From the NCBI GenBank assembly GCA_020061995.1, contig JAGUXE010000285.1, forward strand, positions 1-27,010: a DNA stretch of 27,010 bases, read 5' to 3'. This stretch comes from Ignavibacteriales bacterium. Its GTDB lineage: Bacteria; Bacteroidota; Ignavibacteria; Ignavibacteriales; Ignavibacteriaceae. The translations under genes and the position numbers were made by a program. Shown one piece after another: positions 7,676-16,323 of this stretch; the stretch's first letter is position 1; each line of letters starts with the position of its first letter. A model generated the notes under the pieces. That model did no database searches. It saw nothing but the letters and a program-made list of their open reading frames with translations, and was not told the DNA's origin.

Positions 7676-8845
7676 ATTAATAATTGTTTTCTAATTGTTC
7701 TGGATGGTGTTGGAGTAGGAGAATTACCTGATGCATGTATCTACTATGACACAGGTAGTAATACAATATCTAATATCGCTAAATATATTGGCGGGTTAAA
7801 TTTACCTAATTTAGAAAAAATGGGATTAGGAAATATTGTTGATATAAAAGGAATTTCAAAAGTTACGACACCGTTATCGGCATATGGTAAATTAACTGAG
7901 ATTTCTAAAGGGAAAGATTCAACAACCGGTCATTGGGAGTTAGCAGGTTTACCTGTTGATTTTGATTTTACCTATTATCCAAATGGATTCCCGGAATATT
8001 TAACTGATTTGTTTCTTGCAAAAACAGGTTGTAGAGGGTTTCTTGGGAATAAACCTGCATCCGGTACGGAAATAATAAAAGAGTTAGGCGATGAGCATTG
8101 CAGAACAGGTTATCCGATTATTTATACATCTGCTGATTCTGTTTTCCAAATAGCTGCCCACGAAGAAGTAATACCACTTGATAGATTATATGAAATTTGT
8201 AAAATTACACGTAACGAAGTATTGGTATCTCCGGAGATTGTTGGTAGAGTAATAGCGCGTCCTTTTATTGGCAGCAGTGGGAATTTTAATCGTACTTCTA
8301 ATCGCCATGACTATTCACTTAATCCACATGGGAAAACAATTTTTAATTATTTACTAGAAAATTCGATTACTACAATCAGTATAGGCAAAGTTGGTGATTT
8401 ATTTAATTATCAAGGAATTGATATAACACTACCGACCAAATCAAATGCTGAGGGATGTGACAAACTGATTAACACTGCGTCTAATTACAATAATGCCTTT
8501 GTCTTTACTAATTTGGTTGATTTTGATGTTTATTATGGTCATCGAAATGATCCGGTTGGTTTCGCAAATGCATTAATACAGTTTGATGAATTTTTGCCGG
8601 AATTCCTCTCAAAATTAGATGAGAGTGATATTGTAATCATTACCGCTGATCATGGTAACGACCCAACAACTCCAAGTACTGATCATAGCAGGGAGTACGT
8701 CCCTTTACTTGTTTACGGGAAAAGAATTCAGAATAAAAATCTGGGTATTCGTGACACTTTCGCAGATGTCGGCAAATCAGTAGCTGAATTTTTTAACATC
8801 AAAAATTCATTAGCAGGAAAGAGCTTTCTGAGTGAGCAAGGTTGA
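7676..8845 (+). CDS. deoB: Phosphopentomutase, apparent ATT start
   Basis: DeoB interconverts ribose-1-P or deoxyribose-1-P with the 5-phosphates, feeding nucleoside sugars to DeoC and the pentose pathway. It is an alkaline-phosphatase-superfamily enzyme with two Mn ions. Counting from 7676 gives 389 residues, the normal length. D10 in IVLDGVG is the first metal ligand, T84 in STTGHWE is the phosphorylated threonine, and ITADHGNDPTTPSTDHSRE carries the C-terminal metal ligands. No ATG, GTG or TTG exists in frame between the upstream stop (7661) and D10. The first ATG (7820) would remove the catalytic aspartate. ATT at 7676, five bases after AGAGG, fits the family N-terminus exactly. A sequencing error of ATG is the alternative. 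Confidence 0.9.
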   Translation: MNNCFLIVLDGVGVGELPDACIYYDTGSNTISNIAKYIGGLNLPNLEKMGLGNIVDIKGISKVTTPLSAYGKLTEISKGKDSTTGHWELAGLPVDFDFTYYPNGFPEYLTDLFLAKTGCRGFLGNKPASGTEIIKELGDEHCRTGYPIIYTSADSVFQIAAHEEVIPLDRLYEICKITRNEVLVSPEIVGRVIARPFIGSSGNFNRTSNRHDYSLNPHGKTIFNYLLENSITTISIGKVGDLFNYQGIDITLPTKSNAEGCDKLINTASNYNNAFVFTNLVDFDVYYGHRNDPVGFANALIQFDEFLPEFLSKLDESDIVIITADHGNDPTTPSTDHSREYVPLLVYGKRIQNKNLGIRDTFADVGKSVAEFFNIKNSLAGKSFLSEQG

Positions 8846-9005
8846 TTTGAAAAAGGATAAAATAAAAGATGAGAGAATAACTAAAATTGCTGAATTGCAG
8901 GGGATCTCTTTTGAAATTGCTTTAGAGTTTTTGAATACAAAAGGAATCTTGAAGAAAAGTAGTAAGCAGATGAAAGTAAAATCGGCAAGTGAAATCAAAA
9001 AATGA
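8832..9005 (+). CDS. Small basic protein, IF2_N/HTH-like, overlapping the PIN gene
   Basis: This 57-residue ORF starts at GTG (8832), 14 bases inside the end of deoB, and its end overlaps the PIN gene start (8989) by 17 bases. The overlaps on both sides and the absence of any other gene in this gap argue that it is real. The product is Lys-rich. Its centre, ERITKIAELQGISFEIALEF followed by LNTKGI, resembles the short helical unit found at the N-terminus of IF-2 (IF2_N) or a small helix-turn-helix. A Ser/Lys-rich tail follows. I do not recognise the family. The layout (small basic protein just upstream of, and overlapping, a PIN gene) is like an antitoxin-toxin pair, but that is inference only. 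The exact start is uncertain. Confidence 0.6.
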   Translation: MSKVDLKKDKIKDERITKIAELQGISFEIALEFLNTKGILKKSSKQMKVKSASEIKK

Positions 9006-9381
9006 ATATCTGATTGATACTGATGTATTAATAGAACACCTATATCATGACAATAGAGAAACTTCGTCCCTACTCGAAAACTTATCGATTAATGGAATGT
9101 TGTTTACATCGGCAATTAATGCGTCTGAAATGATATTTGAGTATGGTAATGAAAAAGATTATTTACACTTACTTCAACTTTTAAATGCGATTAAAGTACT
9201 CGGCATACATTCACGTTATTCATTGTCAGTTTCGGAATATTGTAATTCGGTAGAAACATTTAGAGATGCTTTGTTTTGTGTGGTCGCTAAAATTAATAAA
9301 TTAACTATAGTAACTTTAGCGCCGGAAAAGTATATAAGAACAGGGCTAAATATTATAAATGGACTTGAGGTGAAAAAATGA
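8989..9381 (+). CDS. PIN-domain protein (putative ribonuclease, VapC-like)
   Basis: The 130-residue product has the layout of a single PIN domain, a metal-dependent RNase fold. The first strand YLIDTDVLIEHL supplies D10 and D12; E47 lies in SAINASEMIFEY; D93 lies in ETFRDALFCVVAKINKLTIVT, matching the usual order D-(N)-E-D. The fourth acidic position is not in the common T-x-N-x-x-D-F form; E113 in LAPEKY may stand in. The start is GTG at 8989, inside the preceding small ORF. The stop overlaps the next gene, a microcompartment vertex protein, as ATGA. Location within a deoB-BMC run is unusual for a toxin. It could be an RNA-processing factor or an orphaned toxin-antitoxin pair. Confidence 0.8.
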   Translation: MKSKNEYLIDTDVLIEHLYHDNRETSSLLENLSINGMLFTSAINASEMIFEYGNEKDYLHLLQLLNAIKVLGIHSRYSLSVSEYCNSVETFRDALFCVVAKINKLTIVTLAPEKYIRTGLNIINGLEVKK

Positions 9382-9656
9382 TTTTAGGAAGAGTAATAGG
9401 TACAGTTTGGTCAACCAGAAAAGATGAAAATTTGGTTGGCTCAAAGTTCTTAATAGTTAAACAACTAGACTTGGACTTTAAAGAAAAAGATAACTTTGTC
9501 ATTGCAGTTGATAGTGTCGGAGCAGGAGAAAGTGAAATCGTATTAGTTGCAACCGGTAGTTCTGCACGTCAAACAAGTATTACTAAAAACAAACCAATCG
9601 ATGCAGTAATTATGGCAATTGTTGATAAACTAGATATTCCAAAACTTAACAAATGA
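9378..9656 (+). CDS. Microcompartment vertex protein, EutN/CcmL family (BMC-P), copy 1
   Basis: The 92-residue protein belongs to the pentameric BMC-P family that caps the vertices of bacterial microcompartment shells. It begins MILGRVIGTVWSTRKDENL and contains the family core FLIVKQLDLD, then VIAVDSVGAGESEIVLVATG followed by SSARQT, close to the family pattern. The C-terminus PIDAVIMAIVDKLDI is the usual last strand. ATG 9378 overlaps the PIN stop (ATGA), with GAGG at 9366-9369 as ribosome binding site. A second, more divergent copy follows after 92 bases. No shell hexamer gene is visible in this window, so these may be a satellite part of a BMC locus or one of several dispersed parts. Confidence 0.92.
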   Translation: MILGRVIGTVWSTRKDENLVGSKFLIVKQLDLDFKEKDNFVIAVDSVGAGESEIVLVATGSSARQTSITKNKPIDAVIMAIVDKLDIPKLNK

Positions 9657-9748
9657 TTATTTAAGTCTAAAAATATGGAATTGAATAAAGAACTATTTTT
9701 AATTAACTTTCCACGCTTAAATGTTTTACCAGAATCGATTAGATATTT

Positions 9749-10018
9749 ATGTATTTAGGCAAAGTAATCGGAAACATCTGGGCAACAAAAAAATACCCGG
9801 CTGTACATAGTCTTAAAATGATGTTAGTACAACCACTAGATGCAGAACAAAATAATTCCGGCGAACCAATAATTGCAATTGATACTGTCGGTTCAGGACC
9901 CGGGGAGATAGTTTTCTATATAACAGCTTCTGAAGCGGTTATCCCTTTGCCTGTAGACTTTGCCCCCGTTGATGCATCAATCGTCGGAATAGTTGATAGT
10001 ATAAATATTGAAAATTAA
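9749..10018 (+). CDS. Microcompartment vertex protein, EutN/CcmL family (BMC-P), copy 2
   Basis: The 89-residue protein is a second BMC-P vertex protein. It starts MYLGKVIGNIWATKKYPAV and contains KMMLVQPLD and IIAIDTVGSGPGEIVFYITA, then PVDASIVGIVDSIN. It keeps the pentamer fold pattern, but the SSAR segment seen in copy 1 is replaced by SEAV, and a run of prolines and hydrophobics (VIPLPVDFAPVD) precedes the last strand. The two copies are clearly paralogous and not a recent duplication. Microcompartment loci often carry two or three different BMC-P genes. There is no clear Shine-Dalgarno. The stop is 19 bases ahead of the sigma factor start, so it is probably cotranscribed with it. Confidence 0.92.
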   Translation: MYLGKVIGNIWATKKYPAVHSLKMMLVQPLDAEQNNSGEPIIAIDTVGSGPGEIVFYITASEAVIPLPVDFAPVDASIVGIVDSINIEN

Positions 10019-10037
10019 AATAAATGAGGTAGTGTAA

Positions 10038-10892
10038 GTGAGAATAACGAAGCAATATACCAATCGGGAGAGCCAATCTCTTGATAAATATTTGCAGGAA
10101 ATCGGAAAGGTTGATCTCTTAACCCCTGAACAAGAAATCGAATTAGCGATTAGAATAAAAAAAGGGGATCAGTTAGCGCTTGAAGGATTAACAAAAGCAA
10201 ATTTGCGATTTGTTGTGAGTGTTGCTAAACAATATCAAAACCAGGGTCTTTCACTTGGCGATTTGATCAATGAAGGTAATTTAGGTTTGATTAAGGCGGC
10301 TAAAAGATTTGATGAAACTCGTGGCTTTAAATTTATTTCATATGCCGTATGGTGGATTAGACAATCAATTTTACAAGCTTTAGCCGAACAATCACGTATT
10401 GTTCGTTTGCCATTAAATAGGGTTGGTGCATTAAATAAAATCGGCAAAGCCTATAGTAATCTTGAACAGGAATTTGAACGTGAACCTAGCGCAGCTGAAT
10501 TAGCAACTGAATTAGAAATGGATGTTAATGAGGTTGCAGATACACTGAAAATCTCTGGTAGACATGTCTCAATGGATGCCCCATTTGCTCAAGGTGAAGA
10601 CAATCGGTTACTTGACGTCCTTCAGAATGACCAACAGCCTTCTCCTGATTCAATATTAATGACAGAGTCACTAAAACAAGAAATTGAAAGAGCTCTTTCA
10701 ACTTTAACAGAGCGAGAAGCTGAAGTTATTAAACTCTATTTCGGATTGAATAAAGAGCATTCATTAACTCTTGAAGAAATAGGTGAGCGCTTTAATCTTA
10801 CTCGTGAAAGGGTACGTCAAATTAAAGAAAAAGCAATTAGGAGATTAAGACATGCTTCGAGAAGTAAAAATCTAAGAGCTTATTTGGGATGA
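10038..10892 (+). CDS. rpoD: Primary RNA polymerase sigma factor, short RpoD/SigA type
   Basis: This is the housekeeping sigma-70 factor that directs RNA polymerase to -10/-35 promoters. The 284-residue form lacks region 1.1 and the non-conserved insert, as is usual in Bacteroidota and relatives. Region 1.2 is at the N-terminus ([18 protein letters not shown]). Region 2 contains [19 protein letters not shown] and the -10 helix [17 protein letters not shown]. Region 3 begins about residue 128. Region 4 ends with a helix-turn-helix, [20 protein letters not shown]. The start is GTG at 10038 with GAGGT at 10026-10030. It sits behind two BMC vertex genes and overlaps the downstream lipoprotein gene by 4 bases, an unusual place for the primary sigma gene. 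Confidence 0.95.
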   Translation: MRITKQYTNRESQSLDKYLQEIGKVDLLTPEQEIELAIRIKKGDQLALEGLTKANLRFVVSVAKQYQNQGLSLGDLINEGNLGLIKAAKRFDETRGFKFISYAVWWIRQSILQALAEQSRIVRLPLNRVGALNKIGKAYSNLEQEFEREPSAAELATELEMDVNEVADTLKISGRHVSMDAPFAQGEDNRLLDVLQNDQQPSPDSILMTESLKQEIERALSTLTEREAEVIKLYFGLNKEHSLTLEEIGERFNLTRERVRQIKEKAIRRLRHASRSKNLRAYLG

Positions 10893-11599
10893 TGCATAAG
10901 AAAATTATAGTTCTTCTTTTGATATCTGCAGCCGGATTTCTTATTTACTCCGGCTGTTCCGCTTCTACTGCTTCTTCAAGATTTGGTAAGAACAAATCAG
11001 ATAAAGATTCAAATGAGAGTGAATTACGCTATTCTGTTAGTAAGAAAACAACACAAAGTTCTTCTGCGGATTCTTCCTATTACGATGAAGTCTCTTTAGA
11101 TGAGGAAGAGTTTGATGAAGACCCAACAGAAGAATTAACGATTGACTATGCTGAAGTTCTTAAAAGAATTAATCCATCCTCAGAGAACCTCAATGCTGAT
11201 TTGGGTAGTATTCGTGAAAAGATGGTTATGGAGATAATAAAATATCTGAATACTCCTTATAAATATGGTGGAAATACAAAGAAGGGGATTGACTGTTCCG
11301 CTTTTACCAAATCTGTTTATGAAAGTAGTCTTGCTCTGAAATTAGATAGAACGGCAAGGGATCAATTTAACCAAGGATTAGAAATAACGGATCGTTCTGA
11401 TTTGAAATTTGGGGATTTAGTCTTCTTTAATACAAGACGAAGAGTCAGACCCGGCCATGTCGGTATTTATTTAGGGGATAACTTATTTGCCCACGCAAGT
11501 CGCAAGTTGGGTGTAACGGTTTCCTCTCTGGAAGAAAATTATTATCATCAGCGCTATATGGGAGGAAGAAGATTAGACTCGGTTTTTGAAGTGGAATAA
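10889..11599 (+). CDS. NlpC/P60 family cell-wall hydrolase lipoprotein
   Basis: This 236-residue protein is a predicted lipoprotein endopeptidase that cleaves peptide cross-links or stems in peptidoglycan. The signal peptide is hydrophobic with a lipobox ending SGC, placing the lipid-modified cysteine at C23 (Tyr at -3 is not ideal). Residues 24-85 are Ser/Asp/Glu-rich and probably an unstructured tether. The NlpC/P60 domain (about 107-230) shows the catalytic C136 in GIDCSAF, H190 in RPGHVGIYL and a third polar residue at H202 in FAHAS. The start overlaps the sigma factor stop (ATGATGA), so translation is coupled. The gene is followed by a bidirectional terminator. Confidence 0.92.
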   Translation: MMHKKIIVLLLISAAGFLIYSGCSASTASSRFGKNKSDKDSNESELRYSVSKKTTQSSSADSSYYDEVSLDEEEFDEDPTEELTIDYAEVLKRINPSSENLNADLGSIREKMVMEIIKYLNTPYKYGGNTKKGIDCSAFTKSVYESSLALKLDRTARDQFNQGLEITDRSDLKFGDLVFFNTRRRVRPGHVGIYLGDNLFAHASRKLGVTVSSLEENYYHQRYMGGRRLDSVFEVE

Positions 11600-11619
11600 T
11601 ATTAAAATATTTCAGAAAT

Positions 11620-11651
11620 AAAAAAGCCGGATTTCAAACCCGGCTTTTTTT
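11620..11651. terminator. Bidirectional terminator between nlpC/P60 and nrdJ
   Basis: Arms AAAAAAGCCGG (11620-11630) and CCGGCTTTTTT (11640-11650) form an 11-base-pair stem around a nine-base loop. Because the arms are A-rich on one side and T-rich on the other, it can terminate transcription from both convergent genes. Confidence 0.9.
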
Positions 11652-11671
11652 ATTTGACCATTTCTATTTTA

Positions 11672-14600
11672 TTAACTACATCCGGAAGTAGAGCCGCAGG
11701 TCATACATTTTAAACATGTTCCATTCCTTACCATAGTCATGCTTTGGCATTCAGTACAAACATCACCGGTATAACCCCGTTCAATCGCTTGCTTAACCTT
11801 ATTCTTTAACAATGAAGAATCTTCAGCTTTATGAAGGGTTTTCTCTGATGCGTTAATTGATGCGAGCTGATAATTATAGGAGCTGGCTGAATCACGATCC
11901 AACTCAATAACACGTTCACTTACAATTTCCTCACTCTCAAAATCCGGCTCAATAAATTTTTTCACAATGTTTTTCGTTGTAATAGGCACATCATTTGGAT
12001 CTGCATGAGCCAAATCATTTCTTCCCAAATAGGTAACTGCTAACTCACGAAATATATAATCAATGACTGAGGTTGCCATCTTGATTTTGGAATTTCCAGT
12101 TACCATACCACTCGGATCAAATCTTGTGAATACAAATGCATCAACAAATTCTTCCAAGGGTACACCATGTTGCAATCCTAAAGATATTGAAATTGCAAAT
12201 ACATTTAAGAGACTTCTAACGGTTGCCCCTTCTCTATGCATGTCAATAAATATTTCACCAAGTTGACCGTTATCATATTCACCGGTTCTTATGTAAACAG
12301 ATTGCCCGTTAATTTTTGCTTTTTGTGTATAACCGGTTCTTCTGTCAGGTAATCTTCTTCTTTTGGCGATGTATCTATGAATTATTTTCTCAGCAACTTT
12401 AACGATATCATTTCTCTCCTTATCCTCAATAAGAGCTTCAAAGTCTTCATCAGCAACAGAATTAAGGGGCTGAGATAATTTAGAACCGTCACGGTAAAGT
12501 GCATTCGCCTTGCAGCCGAGCTTCCATGATTGCATATACGCATCTTTAATATCTTCAACAGTAGCTTGGTTTGGTAGATTAATAGTTTTAGATATCGCAC
12601 CAGAAATAAAGGGTTGAGCTGCGGCCATCATCTTTATGTGTGCTAATGCTCTGATAAACCTTGTCCCTTTTTTACCGCATTTATTAGCTGTATCGAATAT
12701 CGGATAATGCTCATGTTTAAGGTAAGGGGCACCTTCAACTGTCATGGTTCCGCATACGTAATCATTAGCGGAAGCTATTTCCTGTTTAGAAAATCCGAGT
12801 AGACGTAATAAATCGAAATCATAGGAATTTATAATTTCATCAGTGAATCCCAAATGCTTTATTAAAAACTCATTCCCAAGTGTATATTTATTAAATGCAA
12901 AACTTAATTCAAAAACAGTTGGTAGAATCTTTTCAATTTTCGATATCGTCTCATTAGTAAAACCCTTTGCTAATAATGATTCATGATTAATATATGGACA
13001 ACCAGCAAGTGTACCTGCACCTTTAGCATATTTAACGATCTCATTTATTTGATCTTTATTATAGCCAAGTCTTTCGAGAGCGGGGGGAATAGATTGATTA
13101 ATTATTTTAAAGTACCCACCACCGGCAAGTTTTTTGAATTTCACTAATGCAAAATCCGGTTCAACCCCAGTTGTATCACAATCCATTACTAAACCAATCG
13201 TTCCCGTTGGAGCGATCACAGTTACTTGAGCATTTTTAAAACCATACTTCTCACCAAGATCAAGCGCCTTATCGGCATCCTCACGAGCGGCTTGAAGCAA
13301 ATCTGAAGGACAATACTTAGGATCAATCCCCATAGGGACAACGCTTAATTCTTCATATTCTTCTTTGGGCACATTGTAAGCCGCTCTTCTGTGGTTACGA
13401 ATTACTCGAAGCATGGCTTGACTATTTTCATCATATCTCGGGAATGGTTGCTTTTCCTTTGCTAATTCTGCTGATGTTGCATATGATGTCATGTGCATTA
13501 TTGCTGTTATTGCCCCGCAAATCGCAAAACCTTCGTTACTGTCATATGGAATTCCTTGAAGCATTAATAATGATCCAAGGTTTGCATATCCTAGACCTAG
13601 GGTTCTAAAGTTATAACTTAATTCTGCAATTTCTTTACTGGGGAATTGGGCCATCAACACACTTAATTCAAGAACTATTGTCCATAATCTTGAAGCGTGA
13701 CGATAGGCATCGATGTTAAACTTTTGTGTTGTTGAATCATAAAACTTAACAAGGTTTAAGGATGCAAGATTACATGCAGTATCATCCAGGAACATATATT
13801 CGCTACAGGGGTTTGAAGCCTTAATTTCACCCCCTTTGGGTGAAGTATGCCATTCATTTATAGTTGTGTGAAATTGTATTCCGGGGTCTGCGCTTGACCA
13901 AGCTGCAAAAGCAACTTCATCCCATAGGTCTCGTGCTTTAATAGTCTTACAAGGTTTTGGTTTACGATTTTCTTTCTTCGCTTTTTTCTTTTCATTTCTC
14001 CAATAGAGATTCCATTCGTCATTATCAATAATGGCTTGCATGTATTGGTTTGTAACGCGAATAGAGTTGTTTGAGTTTTGACCCGATACAGAAGAGTAAG
14101 CTTCTGAAGTCCAATCAACATCATATTCAGGAAATTCGATCGATTTAAAACCAAGTTTTGCAAGTTGTATTACGCGTTCAATATAGTTATTAGGTATTTG
14201 AACTTTACGTGCCTCAATAATTGCTCGTTGTAACTTTAAGTTTAATTTTTTATTAAAGCGATCATTTTCAGGGTGCTCATCATAACAGGCTTTCATTATG
14301 GCATTAAGATGAAGATTACACAATTTTGAACCTGCAACTAGTGAAGCTACTTTTTGTTCTTCGATAACTTTCCAATTAATAAATTCTTCAATATCCGGAT
14401 GATCCATATCCAAACAAACCATTTTAGCTGCACGACGTGTAGTCCCACCAGATTTAATTGCTCCTGCAGACCTATCTCCAATTTTTAGGAATGACATTAA
14501 TCCGGAAGATTTTCCACCACCACTTAGAGGCTCGTCTTCTCCTCGAATATCAGAAAAATTTGTCCCTGTACCGGATCCATATTTGAATAGACGCGCTTCC

Positions 14601-15259
14601 CGCACCCATAAATCCATTATACCACCTTCATTCACTAGGTCATCTTTTACTGATTGAATAAAGCATGCATGTGGTTGAGGGTGTGTATAAGCATCGGTTG
14701 AAGCCATCAATTCACCGGTCTGAAAATCTACATAATGATGCCCCTGAGAAGGACCGGTAATTCCATAGGCCCAATTTAAACCTGTATTAAACCATTGGGG
14801 ACTGTTAGGAGCCGACATTTGGTTGGCAAACATATAAAGCAACTCATCGTAAAATGCTTTTGCATCTTCTTCCGAGTCAAAATAATCTGCTTTGTATCCC
14901 CAGTAAGTCCAGCATCCTGCAAGACGATGGAATACTGTTCGGGCATCTTGTTCGGCGCCATATCTTTCTTTATCAGATAACTTATTTAAGTTGTCATGAT
15001 CGGGTGTTGATGCTTGTAACCATTCCGGTATTCCATCCTCTTCAACTCTCTTTAGTAATTTGGGAACTCCTGCTCTTCTAAAATATTTTTGAGCAATAAT
15101 ATCTGTAGCAACTTGTGACCATGAAGAAGGGACTAAAACATCTTCCATCCTAAAAACAATTGATCCATCAGGGTTTCTAATTTCTGAAACGCGCTTTTCA
15201 AATTCGATCTCAGCATATGCATCAGAGCCGCTCTTAGTGAAGTAACGATGAATTTTCAT
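11672..15259 (-). CDS. nrdJ: Adenosylcobalamin-dependent ribonucleotide reductase (class II)
   Basis: This enzyme reduces ribonucleotides to deoxyribonucleotides using a cobalamin-generated thiyl radical, without needing oxygen. The product has 1195 residues, the long NrdJ form. Redox cysteine C199 lies in HACFIQ. The active-site loop SNPCSEY holds N483, C485 (radical) and E487; the redox partner C496 is 11 residues on in [11 protein letters not shown]. The insertion around 780-870 (rich in [10 protein letters not shown] and [13 protein letters not shown] helices) is normal for this subfamily. The C-terminal tail has C1168, C1171, C1182, C1185, a zinc-ribbon-like set, then C1188 and C1194 for regeneration by thioredoxin. 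An AAGGAG site precedes the ATG. It is monocistronic. No intein is visible. Confidence 0.95.
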   Translation of the reverse strand: MKIHRYFTKSGSDAYAEIEFEKRVSEIRNPDGSIVFRMEDVLVPSSWSQVATDIIAQKYFRRAGVPKLLKRVEEDGIPEWLQASTPDHDNLNKLSDKERYGAEQDARTVFHRLAGCWTYWGYKADYFDSEEDAKAFYDELLYMFANQMSAPNSPQWFNTGLNWAYGITGPSQGHHYVDFQTGELMASTDAYTHPQPHACFIQSVKDDLVNEGGIMDLWVREARLFKYGSGTGTNFSDIRGEDEPLSGGGKSSGLMSFLKIGDRSAGAIKSGGTTRRAAKMVCLDMDHPDIEEFINWKVIEEQKVASLVAGSKLCNLHLNAIMKACYDEHPENDRFNKKLNLKLQRAIIEARKVQIPNNYIERVIQLAKLGFKSIEFPEYDVDWTSEAYSSVSGQNSNNSIRVTNQYMQAIIDNDEWNLYWRNEKKKAKKENRKPKPCKTIKARDLWDEVAFAAWSSADPGIQFHTTINEWHTSPKGGEIKASNPCSEYMFLDDTACNLASLNLVKFYDSTTQKFNIDAYRHASRLWTIVLELSVLMAQFPSKEIAELSYNFRTLGLGYANLGSLLMLQGIPYDSNEGFAICGAITAIMHMTSYATSAELAKEKQPFPRYDENSQAMLRVIRNHRRAAYNVPKEEYEELSVVPMGIDPKYCPSDLLQAAREDADKALDLGEKYGFKNAQVTVIAPTGTIGLVMDCDTTGVEPDFALVKFKKLAGGGYFKIINQSIPPALERLGYNKDQINEIVKYAKGAGTLAGCPYINHESLLAKGFTNETISKIEKILPTVFELSFAFNKYTLGNEFLIKHLGFTDEIINSYDFDLLRLLGFSKQEIASANDYVCGTMTVEGAPYLKHEHYPIFDTANKCGKKGTRFIRALAHIKMMAAAQPFISGAISKTINLPNQATVEDIKDAYMQSWKLGCKANALYRDGSKLSQPLNSVADEDFEALIEDKERNDIVKVAEKIIHRYIAKRRRLPDRRTGYTQKAKINGQSVYIRTGEYDNGQLGEIFIDMHREGATVRSLLNVFAISISLGLQHGVPLEEFVDAFVFTRFDPSGMVTGNSKIKMATSVIDYIFRELAVTYLGRNDLAHADPNDVPITTKNIVKKFIEPDFESEEIVSERVIELDRDSASSYNYQLASINASEKTLHKAEDSSLLKNKVKQAIERGYTGDVCTECQSMTMVRNGTCLKCMTCGSTSGCS

Positions 15260-15502
15260 AAAACTCCTTAATTACAATAAAATTTATTTTCGTATGTAAA
15301 AACATTTTTTCTCGAATAGTTTAATCACTTGTGGTGTCTTAGAAGAAAAACTCTTTATCAAACGTAAATAGAATCGAGTAAAAAGCAAAATTAAATTTTA
15401 TTCTTAGAAAACATTCTTTAAAGTCAAGAGGGAATTGAAAAAAAAGTTGCATTTTTTTATAAATCCGGAGAAGAATCTTTACAATATTAGATTCATTCAT
15501 TG
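15260..15502. other. Divergent intergenic region between nrdJ and a LiaF-like gene
   Basis: This is about 240 bases of AT-rich DNA. It must hold the nrdJ promoter on the minus strand. I see no cobalamin riboswitch core, no coding sequence and no convincing pair of NrdR boxes; a single imperfect CACTTGTGGTG element at about 15328-15338 is not enough to call one. Confidence 0.5.
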
Positions 15503-15531
15503 TTGACTATTTTGTAAATTTAAATGATAAA
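15503..15531 (+). promoter_or_regulatory. Candidate sigma-70 promoter for the LiaF-like gene
   Basis: TTGACT (15503-15508) and GATAAA (15526-15531) are spaced by 17 bases, and the gene's AGGAG ribosome binding site begins 20 bases later. The -35 match is good; the -10 match is weaker. By eye only. Confidence 0.4.
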
Positions 15532-15562
15532 TTAACATAAATAAATAGTGAGGAGATTTGCT

Positions 15563-16264
15563 ATGTCATCAACAAGGAATTCAACTGTAAGATTACTCAC
15601 CGGATTTGTTTTGATAATAATCGGTTCACTTTATCTTTTGAAAAATTTCGGTTTTTTTGAATTTGATATACTGGAGCATATTATTTCTTTCCCCTCCCTA
15701 CTAATTTTTGTAGGAATTGTTATAACAATTAACGCCTCTCAAAAAGGATTTGGGATATTCCTAATTGCTGTTGGCTCTATTTGGCATTATGCTCAAATTA
15801 CAGATTCAATTGATTTTGGAAAGTTGATTCTACCATTGATTCTATTGGGTTTGGGGCTTTACATAATATTCAAACAAAGAAAATCAGATAGTGTTTCAAA
15901 CACCGAAAAGAATTATTCAAATGATACTATTGAAGATATTGCGATTTTTGGCGGTGGGAATAAAACAATCATAAGTAATAGTTTTAAAGGTGGCAATATT
16001 ACTTCAGTATTTGGTGGTTCTGAAATTGATTTGACAAGATGTCAATTAGCCGACGGAAATCAAATCATTGATGTTTTAGCTGTGTTTGGAGGTAGCACAT
16101 TATTGATTCCCTCTGATTGGAATGTGATAGTTGATGTACTTCCAATCTTTGGAGGGTTTTCAAATAAATCAAATAAGCATTTTAAAGACGAAGTGAATGT
16201 CAACAAAACTTTAATAATTAAGGGACTTGTTATTTTCGGAGGCGGAGAAATAAAAAGATATTAA
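15563..16264 (+). CDS. LiaF-like membrane protein with FGG-repeat domain
   Basis: I choose ATG 15563 (233 residues) over the upstream GTG 15548 because AGGAG (15551-15555) lies just 7 bases ahead of it and inside the longer reading. The first 105 residues hold four hydrophobic helices (about 9-26, 40-57, 61-78 and 84-103). The C-terminal domain repeats a short beta element with an FGG turn at 129, 150, 175, 196 and 225 (IFGGGN, VFGGSE, VFGGST, IFGGFS, IFGGGE), as in the LiaF C-terminal (cell-wall-active antibiotic response) family. In Bacillus LiaF restrains the LiaRS envelope-stress system; no such kinase-regulator pair is next to this gene, so the role here is unknown. An envelope location is likely. 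Confidence 0.8.
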   Translation: MSSTRNSTVRLLTGFVLIIIGSLYLLKNFGFFEFDILEHIISFPSLLIFVGIVITINASQKGFGIFLIAVGSIWHYAQITDSIDFGKLILPLILLGLGLYIIFKQRKSDSVSNTEKNYSNDTIEDIAIFGGGNKTIISNSFKGGNITSVFGGSEIDLTRCQLADGNQIIDVLAVFGGSTLLIPSDWNVIVDVLPIFGGFSNKSNKHFKDEVNVNKTLIIKGLVIFGGGEIKRY

Positions 16265-16323
16265 AGAATTAATTTTTATCAAATAACAATGGACTCTCAT
16301 ATGATTTTTGGACAATTGATTTT

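Noticed and set aside
9675..9758. A 27-codon ORF between the two vertex genes, overlapping the start of the second
   Set aside because: It has no ribosome binding site, no recognisable sequence, and its composition is that of AT-rich intergenic DNA; chance is enough to explain it.
14276..14961. Possible intein or insertion in nrdJ because of its length
   Set aside because: The chain is 1195 residues with continuous family sequence and correctly spaced active-site cysteines; the long form and its internal helical insert are normal for this subfamily.
15328..15338. NrdR-box-like CACTTGTGGTG element upstream of nrdJ
   Set aside because: NrdR normally binds two palindromic boxes at fixed spacing; only one imperfect element is visible.
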